Made by a program: the position numbers and the translations under genes
Source of the DNA: Cheiracanthium punctorium
Taxonomy: Eukaryota; Arthropoda; Arachnida; Araneae; Cheiracanthiidae
Assembly: GCA_038373885.1 (NCBI GenBank)
Contig: JAWZYV010019509.1
Span: forward strand, 347,901 to 411,900
Length of the DNA stretch: 64,000 bases
Reading direction: 5' to 3'
The notes under the pieces: generated by a model
Databases searched by the model: none
Told to the model about the DNA's origin: nothing
Seen by the model: the letters and a program-made list of their open reading frames with translations, nothing else
In this document: positions 33,038-43,349 of the stretch, piece by piece
How positions within the stretch are numbered: the stretch's first letter is position 1
How the letters are laid out: each line of letters opens with the position of its first letter

Positions 33038-35687
33038 TTAAATTTCAAGTTTCATTTTCTTTGAATCAATCCATTTTTGCATCTTTTGTGTGGCTTTTCT
33101 TTTTGATGTCACAGCTCGATTTCTATTTAAATGACGAATTCTTATAAATGTCCTTATGCGGCAGAACAAACGAATTGCTTTTTTTTTTTTGAACTTTCGG
33201 AAAACGTTCTTCTATCTCTTGAATGAGTTCTTTAATTACTCCTTTAGTTTTTCTATAAAAATTTCCGTGAACACTTCGAAAATTTTTTTCAAATTCTTGG
33301 CACACTTCAAGCCATGCTTCTGAAGGCACAATCAAACCTCCTTTTGATAATGAGTTTATCCAGTCTGTGTTTTCAGGGAAGTTCATAACTTGGGAAGAAG
33401 GAGTTCCTAAACTTGGATCGATGCTTCTCAATTTAAATGCAACAAATCCTGCAATGTAGTTCAAGCCTTCTTTTTCCTGTGGATCGATTTCGTATTTTCC
33501 TAAATTTAAATCTATGTCCCACGATACAGGCATAGAATCAAACACCTTTATTATGTCATTCATATTCTCATCTTCGTCTTGGATCTCTGTTTCATTTGCG
33601 TTGATAACTACAGCATTTTCATCTTCAGTATGATTTGATAGAATCACACTACTAAAATCACTTTCAAACGCTTTCTCTAAAAGCTCGGCAGTCAAGTAAC
33701 AGTTAAATTCTGTGCTTTTCAGATCTGTGCATATCTTTGAAGAAAGATTTGGAAGTTTATTGGCCATCAAAAGGTGTTTAAATCTTTTTATAACTTCTGA
33801 AGGACTTATGTGATCATTAAACCGACCGAGACCTCTAATCTGACTAAAGAGACTCTCTAGAGCATCCTGAGTCAATCTGGTTGTTAATAGGTATTTTACT
33901 CCCATACATTTCAAATCTTCCAACAAAGAAATTAACGATTTGATTGAAATTATTATTGCTTTTTGAAAGGGTAAAAGCCCTTTTTTCCCATTTACTCTCA
34001 TTTTTTCTGAAACTTCCATCATTTCGTTAAGAACACGTTTTTGTTCCAGAAAATAATTTTGATGGCCAAAAGCAGCCTTCATATCTTTCCCAGCAGGTGG
34101 TTCCAAAGTCTTGCTGTTCATTACGTCAAAAAAATCATCTATTAATTTAAAAAAATCATGAACTTTCTTATTTCCTGTAAATTTTAAGACTCCCTTGGCT
34201 GTGGTGGCTGAAAATAAAACTTGCTGGTGTTACTTTTTGCCGATCATTACCTTTTATTAACAAATAGGCAGGTTTAAGCTTGTGGCAAAGTTTAATCTCT
34301 CCATTATCTTTGCTTAATACCTCTTCTATTATTTTTGCACTTAACAGGGTTCCATCCTCCAAAGTTATTCCTGAATCTAAAAAGTGATTTCGCAATAATT
34401 TAATATAATGGGGCATATCGGCAAAAACAAAAATCTTCGAAGATGATCTGATGGGGTTTAGAAAATAATTTGAGTCCATGTTTATTTTTAAATTTTTCCA
34501 TAGAGCTCCACACCCTCCTAAGTCGGAAACTATGGCTTTCACAATGATTTGAATTATTTCCAAATTCCTCAGTATGTTAAATAAAAGAACTTGGTCCATT
34601 TGAACTTCAAAGTCGTAAAAAACAGGTTGTTTCCAATTAGAAAAAAGACCTCTAATCAAAACTACTTGAACTTTTCTACATGGACCAAATATTTGGTCTA
34701 GTCCAGCATCATAACAAATATCAGAATCCACATGCATCTCATCGAAGCTGAGCACACAGATTTTTTCAAGGCCATTCAAATTTTCCGAACTTATTTTCAT
34801 TAAATTTAAAATGTCCTTTTGTAATCCTGGTTCGCATGATAATTTTGCGCACCAGCGCTTCAAAGTGCTAGCACTTGGCAAGGGAATACCAATCTTGAAT
34901 TTTCAAAAGTCATATGCTTTCGTTGAAAGTGATCTCAAAGCAATACAACGAGAAATATCTTCACCCTTCCACTTCAAGTTTGGAGAATCATTCATTAAAG
35001 CTTTTGAGTTGTTGTGAAAATCTTTTTCATTTTGTTCTCTATTTTGTTTGTTTTCCTTAAATCTGACTTTAATTTCAAGATTTCATTTTTTTGCTCTCGA
35101 ATTTTCTTCGAAAATTTTTTTCTGCACATTTGCAATCTGTTTATTCTTTGAAGAAATATTTTTTTTAGTTTAACTTTTTCTGCATTGCTGTTTTGTAAAT
35201 TTTTCTCTAAAGTATTACATTTTTCTTCTAAGCACTTCAGATTTGCATCCAGCAAAGAACAGTTATTGCAGATAGTTGTATTTTCTTTTGATTGATTGGC
35301 GCTTTCTTTTTTCGGACTAAGATTTTTTAAAGTTTTTAAGGCACTGACAGTTATTTCCCTCTTCTTCTGCCTTTCTTGACGAGGAGAATTAAATTGTAGA
35401 TTACAAGCTCCAGGAATTTTAATTTTTGGCGTAGCACTGGGCTTCAAAGTTTTTCTAATAGGCAGTCCAAGTAATCTGTTTTTCATGTCGTCTTCATAAT
35501 CCTCTTCAATAAAATGTTCACTACAAATTCTTGCATTTTTCACGTTTACAGGATCATTTCGATGACATTTTTGCAGCAATTCTTTACACAGTTCGTTATT
35601 TCCTTTAGGGAACACGTGGAAAATAATGTTTTTTCCTTTGGAGTTTTTGTGGGAATTCTTACAAGTTGCTATTGCACACACGGACAT
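33038..35687 (-). pseudogene. P-element (THAP9-like) transposase, nearly full length but broken
   Basis: Start is ATG at 35687, just before the zinc-finger cysteines; an in-frame ATG upstream adds only low-complexity residues. Residues 1-85 form a THAP domain with the C2CH set C4, C9, C55, H58 (MSVCAIATC, ICSEHFIEEDY). A coiled coil at about 150-240 (SNAEKVKLKKIFLQRINRLQ) follows. The RNase H-like part shows LSFDEMHVDSDICYD, then VFADMPHYIKLLRNHFLDSG, and further on LTTRLTQDALESLFSQIRGL, the last matching the block that carries a catalytic Glu in the family. Lesions: a frameshift at about 35020, an in-frame TGA at 34903-34905 after STKAYDF, a frameshift at about 34220 (another frame restores LFSATTAKGVLKF), and one in an A/T homopolymer at about 33180-33192. 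Beyond that, RTFIRIRHLNRNRAVTSKRK leads to the stop at 33038. Terminal inverted repeats were not identified. Confidence 0.88.
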
Positions 35688-35869
35688 TTCGAAAAAACTG
35701 AACAAAAAAACACTAATATTAATTTCCGTAAAGTGAAAATAAACTATGAAAATCACTAAATTTTAAAATAACGCTAGAATAAAGGGCATTCCATATTAAC
35801 ACTAAAATAGTTCCTTCCGATCGAAGTCCTGGGTAAGTACAACAGCTATAGCTATAGGGGGTGTTGGTA

Positions 35870-36768
35870 AGTACGACCTAGTACGACTCATTTCTTCTCC
35901 CTCATTTTTCTCCAGTCAGCGCGATGACGTCACACGCAGAAACCGGAAGACTCAGAGCGGCAAAGGGTTCTTCAAAGGAATGGCCTAGCCCTTGTATCTT
36001 ATCTGTATCCCTGCGTGTATGGGGCCTTTAACTCAGATTTTTTTTTATGACGGAAGTAACGCAAAGTAAAGGAAGTGACGTATATGTCATACACTCCACG
36101 CTGACCCTGAAAAAGAAGAACCACAGAAAACCTACTTTTTCGATCGCTCTGCTACTTTCGCCGACTTCATCCTGTAAAAGTATGCGGAACCGGATAGGGA
36201 AAGAAACGGCGAGAAAAACAGTCAAGTGCCGTATCTTTGAGACATCAATCTTATGTATCAATATATATCAATAAGCGTTGATATGTCAATAATCGTTGTA
36301 TATATTATTGACAATATATATTTATATATCAATAAGCGTTGTGAAGGTACACCCAACACAATATTTTACATGTGATCCCAACCTCACAGGAGGTTCTCGA
36401 TAATCCTCATTTTTAGATGAATAATATACATGGTTTTGGAAAAGCACAAAGAAACGGACCCTGGCTGCAATCAATCCCAAACAATAGACAGAACCTGTAC
36501 TTTAAGAACACGGCTACAGAATAATAATTCGAAACCTACCAGCAGACGAAACGCTTAAGAACACTGATAGAAAAACACAAAAAAAATTTACACTTCCTGC
36601 ATTCGAACCCAACTAACAGAGGAAAACATCAGTGAAAGAACACAGTTAAAGTATAATACTAGACTATGGACATTCCCCCCATTCAAACCCAACCTCCATT
36701 CGGAACAATGGTATAAGAAAACAGTTAAAGAATGATACTACAGCGTGGACACTTCCTGGATTCTAAGT
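35870..36768. repeat. Unassigned DNA with short and ~100-bp degenerate tandem repeats
   Basis: The motif ATATATCAATAAGCGTTG occurs at about 36262 and 36321, with a variant TATGTCAATAATCGTTG between them. From about 36490 to 36770 a degenerate unit of roughly 90-110 bp repeats about three times, recognisable by AAGAACAC, ACAGTTAAAG, TGGACACTTCCTG and CATTCGAACCCAAC. A TGACGTCA site lies at about 35925. No coding is recognised. Confidence 0.55.
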
Positions 36769-37056
36769 AATTATCATGAATTACCAATGATTCTTACTGG
36801 AGATTTTAATGTTAATTTTCGCTCTCAAGAATCTCAGCCGTTAGTTGATTTTTTATAAGAAAAATTTGATCTAACTATGAATACTTCTCGACTTCAATCA
36901 ACAACGCGTTTCGGTACAACGATAGATGCTGTATTTTCAAGAAAATTAGCAAATTTAGGGAGTAAAATTTATGTTTCACATTATAGTTACCACAAACCTA
37001 TAATTTCATACATAAAAAATTACGACGACATTCAAGTACCTATTTCCAATGAATAA
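36769..37056 (+). pseudogene. Endonuclease/exonuclease/phosphatase-type domain relic (Helentron-like)
   Basis: A 95-codon stretch reads NYHELPMILTGDFNVNFRSQ, then (after a TAA at 36856-36858) EKFDLTMNTSRLQSTTRFGT, TIDAVFSRKLANLGSKIYVS and HYSYHKPIISYI, ending at TAA 37054. TGDFN is the signature of EEP nucleases; TTIDAVF and the following S-Y-H are the usual later motifs. In arthropod genomes this version commonly follows a PIF1-type helicase in Helentron-like rolling-circle elements; that context is family knowledge, since no helicase is visible here. It is truncated at the N-terminus and carries one nonsense codon. The degenerate ~100-bp tandem repeats immediately upstream may belong to the same element. 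Confidence 0.72.
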
Positions 37057-37674
37057 TACGAATATAACATTCATATGATCTTTGTAAAGTACATGAATAA
37101 TAACTATAATTAAATTATGATATGATATTTATTTTAAGTTAAAGTTTAATCATTTCAGTAATATGTGTCGTAAACGTCAAAGAAGTTTCACTTCAATCGC
37201 GCGTAAAAATTACACGCACACACTTTTTTTTTTTTGTCTGGGAACTTTTGAAATTTAAAATACTTTAATATTTTTTATGTATTATTATCTCCTATAAAAG
37301 CGGTATTGTGTAAAAAGAAACTCATATCCTCTATCCTCATACATAAAAAGAGAATTCTCTAGCGACTCAACATCCAGAAACGAATAGCTGCATATTTTTT
37401 TCTAAGTTCCCAGTCCGAAACTAAAAAGTCTTTACTTCAACATTTTGAAGCAGCAGAGCAAGTCCTAGTAGCTAGCACACTGTATTGTGAAGTCCATGAT
37501 TAAGGGTTAAAATCTGAAGCAGGGCAAGTACTTAAAGGTTGGTTTAAAAAGATAAAATTGTGTACGAATATTTTTACAAAATTCGTTATTAAGATGAAAC
37601 GATAAATTTAAATTAATCATTGCATAAAATTAACTAAAAATTATTAAATGTTTTTTGATGTCTAGGATTCGACC
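37057..37674. other. Unassigned AT-rich stretch
   Basis: No gene recognised between the endonuclease relic and the right-hand TGTCCAT-type array. A weak tRNA-like fragment (TAGCTAGCACACTGTATTGT... GGGTTAAAATC, about 37468-37520) is too degenerate to call. Confidence 0.4.
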
Positions 37675-38208
37675 GTAAAATGTCTATAAATATAAACACG
37701 TCCATTATTACGTCCATATGCATGCCTATAAGACGTCATATGGGCGTCCTATAGTGCCATATTGACGTAAAATGGACGAGAATTGGACAAATCCTGGATG
37801 TTTAATGGACATGTCAGCTTGTCTATATGACGTCTTCTAGGCGTGTTCTGGACAAGTTTGTGCTATCTGGGACATGGTTCATTACTGTTTCATTTAAATC
37901 AATCTTCCCCCTTTTACTCTCTTTGACCGAAAGTGCGTTGTATGATGATGGATATATTTACATTGTGTAGTATTTACAAAAGATTTGTAAGTGAGTAATC
38001 TTAAGGTCTACTTAGGTGGTCCAAATCGTTCTTTTTGGTTTTCATTCCGATGTAGAATGACAAAAGGGAAATTTACATTAAGTTAGTTTTTTTTTAAATA
38101 TGCAAAATCAGCGTTCCCCCATGAAAAAAAAAAAGTGGGGGGACGCATAAGTCAAAATGAAAAAGTGGGCAGACGGCGTCCCCCCTGCGACTACACCACT
38201 GCGGTTAA

Positions 38209-38485
38209 CCCATTTGTGCCTGGATATTTTTGCGACTTTCTTCGATTTTTACTGATAACAGAAATAATAGATAAATTTCTGATGTCAATTTCTTGAACAA
38301 GGAATGATTTATTTTAAAATCATTTTGCATAAAAATCGAAATATCAACATCTTACTTGGTCATGTTAAACTATTGTGCAGAGTTGAGGCTCAATACTGAT
38401 GAATAAAGGCTAGGAAAAATAAATAACGTTTTCGACTAATAGCGAAAATGCCGTCCCAAAAAAGGGACGCTAGGCATAAATGGGT
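38209..38485. mobile_element. TTAA-flanked MITE, 277 bp (piggyBac-type target)
   Basis: The left end CCCATTTGTGCCTGG and the right end CTAGGCATAAATGGG are inverted copies. TTAA lies on both sides (38205-38208, 38486-38489). The whole element is clearly related, in opposite orientation, to 59847-60127: both share the GTCCC(A)AAAAAAGGGAC stem and the AGTCGAAAACGTT-type block. The TTAA target suggests piggyBac or Kolobok mobilisation. The 9.3 kb composite inserted at this element's left edge, since its duplicated target GCGGTTAAC includes this TTAA. Confidence 0.85.
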
Positions 38486-38944
38486 TAATACCCCGTCTAT
38501 AAGTTCAGCGCTTGATGGGCAAACAAGTGGACATATCCAAGAATTTTGAACATCTAAGCTACGTCGACGTTAGTTCGATGATGCATAGTGGCAGGCTGGG
38601 TTGTTTACCGGCATTTGGAAGTTTGTGGCGCCATCTAATAATAAAATGAACTCAAAGAATAGCATCCAGAGGATAAATGTGAATTTACTGTTCTGAATTA
38701 GAGAGTCAATTCGTAGTAAACAGCGTTTTGATTGGTTCTCGGTGTTTTGAACAATTAATATTGATCTGAAACTTGATCTGTTACAGTCTCAATGTTTCAG
38801 ATGAGTGTGCAGCACGTGCAGTCGCAGTCGTAACTAACGTATATGCTACCAATCAAATCAGTGGATGTCGTGTTAATGCCCAACCAATTATCCAGAATAC
38901 ATCTTGTCCCGACCATTCTGGATAACAGGATCTATACTATATTA

Positions 38945-39165
38945 ATTTTTAAACAGTGGAACTTGAAGATTTTTTTATTATTATTTTATTTTTGAGATAA
39001 CGGGACTAGCAATTTTTTTAGTTCAAAGATTTAGTTTTTGATGAGTCACATCGAGTGGTTGAAGACTTGCACACAAATGCAGACTAATGTTTTTAAAATT
39101 CATACTCACTTTATGTATTAGTGGTTGTGAAAATAAGCCACGGAGCTAGATTAGTGAACAATTCT
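38945..39165. repeat. Rearranged second copy of the 26.4-26.6 kb repeat
   Basis: Contains AACAGTGGAACTT (38953) upstream of ACTAATGTTTTTAAAATTCA (39083), the reverse of their order at 26378-26610. The family is not identified. Confidence 0.65.
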
Positions 39166-39506
39166 TTTTTGGCAAGGTACGACTTAACCTAATGAGTAAT
39201 GACCCCAATCAGTGCTGGGCTACACAGTTAGTGTGCAATAAATTACAAAGTTCAGTGTAAGAAGAAAGTTCTAATAATCAGTCCAGCTGGCAGGACGAAA
39301 TTCAAATTTTATTGGTTCTAGAAATTTAATAAGCAGTCTTCAAAATACTGTTCGCAGAAATGCTACCAGCAATAACTCAGTTTTAAACAGCCAGCTGACC
39401 ACAGATGCTTTCTCGGAAACTGTATATCGCATACAATAAAATTCTTTCATAGGCTAATAACTCAATAAAATTCTCGAGCAGAGCTCTTAACTGTTCCACA
39501 GTATAC

Positions 39507-40056
39507 AGGATGTCCCAAAAATGTGGTTACGGGCTTTAATTGTTTATCTATTAGAGATACGTGGGTGGTGTAAGTTGAAAAAATGTCCAAAATAAGGTCG
39601 GAAATAAGAATCCGTTAAGAAAATTTTCCACTTGCTAATTTTCAAAAAGTTACACTTTTTAAATTTTTATATGACCCTCGTTCGAAACAATTCCCAAGTA
39701 GAAAGTTTTTATTTTCCATCCAACAATAATTGGAAATGGAAGGCTGTGCAAAGGGACCATACACAAAAATAGAAATGCAAATTTATGGCATGTTATAAAA
39801 GATAGAATGTATGAAAATATTTACATTAGAGCCATTTTTGCATTTTTAGGGTAGATTCATGGTTCCGTTGAAAATTTTATTTTTCAAAACAACGTTCTAA
39901 CCACGGAGATATACTATAGGAGTGGACACTCTCCATAGCTGTAATGTTAAACTTTTGGTACCCCAAATAAGTCTCAATTATGTAAACATTGGAAATCTAG
40001 TGACGTGCAGCGATCCTAGCGGCAAAAGAATAAAATATTTCCCGTGCTGATTGATA
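39507..40056. other. Single ACAGGATGTCCCAAAAA end and AT-rich DNA
   Basis: At 39507 the motif TATACAGGATGTCCCAAAAA resembles the terminal repeats seen at 24631 and 55531. No opposite end was found, so this may be a truncated mariner-like element. No coding is recognised to 40056. Confidence 0.45.
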
Positions 40057-41696
40057 CCCAGACAGCACAAACTTGTCCAGAACATGTCCATATGATATCA
40101 TGGACAAGTTCGGGACATAACTGACATCCCCAAATTTGTCTATATCTTGTCCATAATACCCCCCAAACTTGTCCATATGGCACAATACGGCGTCCATAAT
40201 GATATCCTCTGGACAAAATATAGACATCCATATGGACATGTTATGGACACCCAGAACTTATCCATATGGGCATGTTATGGACATTCAAATGGACATGTTA
40301 TGGACATCCATAATTTGTCCATAAAAAGACATTCTGTGGATATTTATCTCATATCCACAGTTTATTTTTATGCTATCGATAAGTTACTACCATAAAGGAA
40401 TAGAAGTATCCGTTTCATCAGTAATTTCTGAAATGAAATGAAGCTATTACAAGAACTGCTTGTAGGATCACACATATTTGAATCTTCAAAAATATTTTCA
40501 TCGATCCTATTTTCAAATTCATTACGAAAATAATTATAATCGTGCGCATTAATAGGCTTTGATTCAATATCATTCACATTACATTCAGCTTCAATAAGGA
40601 ATAATTCATCATTAACTTCTTATTCAACATTTCGCCATTCCTGACGAGTCGACTTAATTTTTTTTATTAAAATACACATTAAGTCAAAAAGTTGTACATT
40701 ACCCCGCATTGTAAAGAACAGTGATATAGGCAAGCAATATGCAAGAAGTGCGCATAAAAATGTTATAATTAGCTGACAAGGAAACTTCAAATATATGGGT
40801 ACTATCTACCACAAACACCACAGATTATTAAAAACAACGTGCATACAAAAATGTTACTGCGCATGATCAAACAAATTGAGCCAATCAGAGTTTGTCGCCG
40901 ATAGATTTTCCCATTAATGTCACAAAATAGACATGATTGGGGTGTTTAGATGTCCAATTCATGTCATATAACAGACATAATATGGATTTTCCCGTTTTTG
41001 TCGTAATAAGACTTAATTGGGGTGTTACATGCCCCAATCATGTCTTATTCTAGACATGTCGCTAAAATGATGTCCAGGAGATATCTTATCATAGACATAG
41101 ACATGTTTTGGACAAGTTTGTCCAGACATGGCTCACTGGGATAAGTACAGGCTGTCCAGAAAGCTCCGTTTTTCCGTACGAGTAAATTTTCGCCGCTTCG
41201 CCGATTTGTCGCTTTTACCCAACGAATCACTGTTGCCAACTCTGCCGGAGAAATTATGCCTAAAATCAAAGCTAAAAGTATCCAGGAATGGATAACAATG
41301 GCCGCATTCGTAAACGCCAAACGAGTTGCACTCGTGCAACGAGTTTATCGTTTACGAATGCAGCCAATGTTTTCAAGCCGAGAAAAAAAAAGAAAAAAAA
41401 AATGTTTAAATTCAAATCAAAAGCCATAAAATAAGCTCGTTGCACGAGTGCAACTCGTTTGGCGTTTACGAATGCGGCCATTGTTATCCATTCCTGGATA
41501 CTTTTAGCTTTGATTTTAGGCATAATTTCTCCGGCAGAGTTGGCAACAGTGATTCGTTGGGTAAAAGCGACAAATCGGCGAAAATTTACTCGTACGGAAA
41601 ATCCCATAGGAGAAACTGGTTTCTGGACAGCCTGTACTTATCCCAGTGAGCCATGGTCGAGATATGGACATAAATTGGGCAAGTGTGCTGTCAGGG
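40057..41696. mobile_element. 1.6 kb element with CCCAGACAGCACA ends and TGTCCATATGGACA arrays
   Basis: The left end CCCAGACAGCACAAACTTGT (40057) pairs with the right end (reverse-complemented CCCTGACAGCACACTTGCCC, ending 41696). Inward from the left end, about 40070-40335 is a dense array of TGTCCATA/TATGGACA palindromes. A second array lies at about 40925-41115 (GACATGATTGGGGTGT and GTCTTATTCTAGACATG types). The right part is an almost perfect palindrome (41127-41655). The open frames in this region are translations of these repeats. No transposase is recognised. Confidence 0.7.
41127..41655. repeat. 0.53-kb palindrome with ~218-bp arms
   Basis: The left arm 41127-41343 and right arm 41436-41655 are nearly identical inverted copies, separated by about 92 bp. 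Landmarks are CATGGCTCACTGGGATAAGT at the outer end and GCACTCGTGCAACGAG at the inner end. The right arm has an ~11-bp addition near GAAAATCCCATAGGAGAAAC. The spacer carries a partial third copy of the CGTTTACGAATGC block. Overlapping open frames occur on both strands simply because the arms are symmetric. Confidence 0.93.
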
Positions 41697-42397
41697 TAAC
41701 TAATTTTACTTGTTTTTAATTTTCCGACCTAGCATGTGAACGAGATTATCAACGCGAGCACTAAATTTAAAATATATCTTTCGCTTTTGCTTACATGGTT
41801 GCCTTAGTAACAAATGAATAAAAAAAGATTTTTAAAAATGTTCTATCTTAAAATTATTAAAATATTGAGTTTATATTTGTGAACGAGTGTGTATATCGTG
41901 GCTCACAGAAAAGAAGTTTTCGTCTGCCGCGGTATATATTTACATTAGAAAATGGTGCGAGTTCTTAATGTAACATGAATTTAACATTTTAGCATGAGTT
42001 TTTTAGCGGCAATTTAAAGCTGTCTTAAAATTTGTCACAGCATGAAATAAATGTAAATACTGCTTGTTTGAGTGTGATCGTCATTATAAATAAACACTTT
42101 TTAAATATTGCATTCACACATACAATATTCTTCTAAATTTACTACTATTTCTTAAAATACAGCTTTTGGGCAAAATAATAACACGACATTACATACACAA
42201 TATTACTACGCTTCGAAATTATTGCCTATATTATTTACAAAATAGTATTCTAAGACAATTAGGTAATTAAAACACACCTGAAGCCAGAAATTATTATATA
42301 TCACGTTCATAAGTCTATGTATTTCATATTTTTTTGAAGTTCCGCTAATTCAAATCTCCATTTACTTCGCCTCGATGGAAATATAAACAACCTGACA
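41697..42397. other. AT-rich DNA without recognised features
   Basis: No gene, repeat or motif was recognised. Confidence 0.5.
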
Positions 42398-42622
42398 GCT
42401 GGATTCTCCGCTCGTCGTTAATTTTTTGCAGTCGTTAACTTTGCCCCGCCTTGAGGTGGAGTTTTAAGGAGGAGCGTCAAGGGGTTCATGTGATTGGCTA
42501 AAAGACCTCCCGTTTCCCTCCGGAGTTGTTATCGCAGTCGGTAACCAAACAACTGGTTCTGCCCAGTTGGTAGCTAACAACCGACGATTTCGTGAACCAC
42601 CGGCGGAGAATTCCACCCTGAG
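42398..42622. repeat. Inverted-repeat partner A (GC-richer), partner B at 46599-46832
   Basis: This ~225-bp segment recurs inverted 4 kb away. Shared blocks include AGCTGGATTCTC, GTTAACTTTGCCCCGCCTTG, TTTTAAGGAGGAGCGTCAAG and CCACCGGCGGAGAATTCCACC. It could be one arm of a ~4.4 kb element or an independent dispersed repeat. No recognisable protein. Confidence 0.85.
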
Positions 42623-43012
42623 ATGCGCAGAAGCAGGAGATGCGCAGTTACCCAGTGTGCGTAGCGCCATCTGTTTGCAACAACAGCGTTATCCAAACTA
42701 GCTAAGAGAAGTGTCCCCTCCTATACATTTACCTTCGTGGTTCTAACAGACGAACTCGGACGATTTTTTATTTCTTGTAAGTGGTATTTAACCATTTCAA
42801 ATGTTTATGGTAAAACAATTTTTAACAACTGCATAATGAAATGCAGACGATTTCTTTTGAGTTTACTCATTTGTTCACAGCAGTAACTCTTATCAGACCA
42901 ACTCAACCAAACTTTTCTTGTACATATCAGAATAAATAGTGTATTAAAAATTAGGCAGCGATATTTAGTTTCATATTTTCAAAATAAAAACGTATAACTA
43001 CTACTGCACAAT

Positions 43013-43013
<1 letters not shown>

Positions 43014-43044
<31 letters not shown>
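43014..43044. repeat. Poly(T) tract, 31 bases
   Basis: An uninterrupted run of T directly before a DUF4817 transposase fragment. It could be the poly(A) tail of a minus-strand insertion or simple expansion. Confidence 0.95.
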
Positions 43045-43046
<2 letters not shown>

Positions 43047-43048
<2 letters not shown>

Positions 43049-43320
43049 AAATGACGAGCTGTTTCAATTAACAATGATTTATTCTAAGTGCAATAGAAAT
43101 AATGCAGAAACTGCTCGAGAATTCGGACGACGATATCCGAATTCACCTGAAATTTCTCGCATGTTTGTTTACCGGATGAGAGGCGACTGAGAACTACTTT
43201 CATTCAAGGTCCCTTTCGGTGCTTTTCATTCAAAACCTGACTCTGGGAAAAATCGCTGTGAAAACGAAGAAACGGCTTTTATTGCGTATTTTTATGCCAA
43301 CCCACGCAAGGCCGTAGCCA
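43047..43320 (+). pseudogene. DUF4817 mariner-like transposase, N-terminal fragment
   Basis: About 48 codons from 43047 read ELFQLTMIYSKCNRNNAETA then REFGRRYPNSPEISRMFVYR, ending in a TGA at 43188-43190. The Y-x-K-C-N-R-N...A-x-x-F-x-x-R-Y-P-N pattern is the DUF4817 helix-turn-helix domain of mariner-like transposases (compare YGQCNRNKREAARLYAIKFP in the element at 56.6 kb). After a frameshift, about 43250-43310 continues ENEETAFIAYFYANPRKA, also typical of this N-terminal region. It runs into GTAGCCAGGATTTTTTTTCGG with a G homopolymer at about 43336-43348, probably another element's end. Only this fragment remains. Confidence 0.72.
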
Positions 43321-43349
43321 GGATTTTTTTTCGGTGGGGGGGGGGGGGA

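Larger units (their letters stand above)
29818..37871. mobile_element. 8 kb unit with CCCARATARCACA ends and TGTCCAT subterminal arrays
   Basis: The left end CCCAAATAACACACTTATCC (29818) and the right end (reverse-complemented) CCCAGATAGCACAAACTTGT (37871) are inverted copies. Each is followed inward by about 190-240 bp of short repeats built on TCCATWWATGGAC (29840-30075) or GTCCATATG/GACGTCATAT (37675-37866). The same end type and TGTCCATATGGACA arrays occur in the element at 40057. Inside lie a Harbinger relic, two MITEs, the P-element pseudogene and an endonuclease-domain relic, so the 8 kb is a nest rather than one intact transposon. No target duplication was seen. Confidence 0.55.
28873..38200. 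mobile_element. 9.3 kb composite bounded by AGTGGTGTAG inverted ends and a 9-bp duplication
   Basis: The left end CAGTGGTGTAG (28873) and the right end CTACACCACT(G) (38191-38201) are inverted copies with hAT-like sequence. Both are followed inward by runs of G/A (GTGGGGGGCACTC; GTGGGGGGACGC). The exact 9-mer GCGGTTAAC flanks the pair (28865-28873 and 38201-38209). Depending on whether the terminal C/G belongs to the element, this is an 8- or 9-bp duplication. The interval encloses several other elements (29818-37871, 31281-31447, 32844-33022, the P element and an endonuclease relic). No hAT transposase was recognised in the outer shells (28873-29817 and 37872-38200). Confidence 0.6.

Noticed and set aside
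40070..40335. CRISPR-like array
   Set aside because: The repeats are short palindromes with irregular spacing in a eukaryotic transposon; there are no uniform spacers or cas genes.
39997..40395. Overlapping open frames on both strands (71-82 aa)
   Set aside because: They are translations of the TGTCCATATGGACA array; the repeated MDIxxLSI-like peptide pattern reflects DNA repeats.
41045..41719. Matching open frames on both strands encoding the same peptide
   Set aside because: The symmetry comes from the palindrome; no promoter, domain or codon signature supports a gene.
42464..42670. 68-aa frame with a relative at 46537-46755
   Set aside because: Both lie in the inverted-repeat pair, and similarity is explained by repeat identity, not by protein selection.
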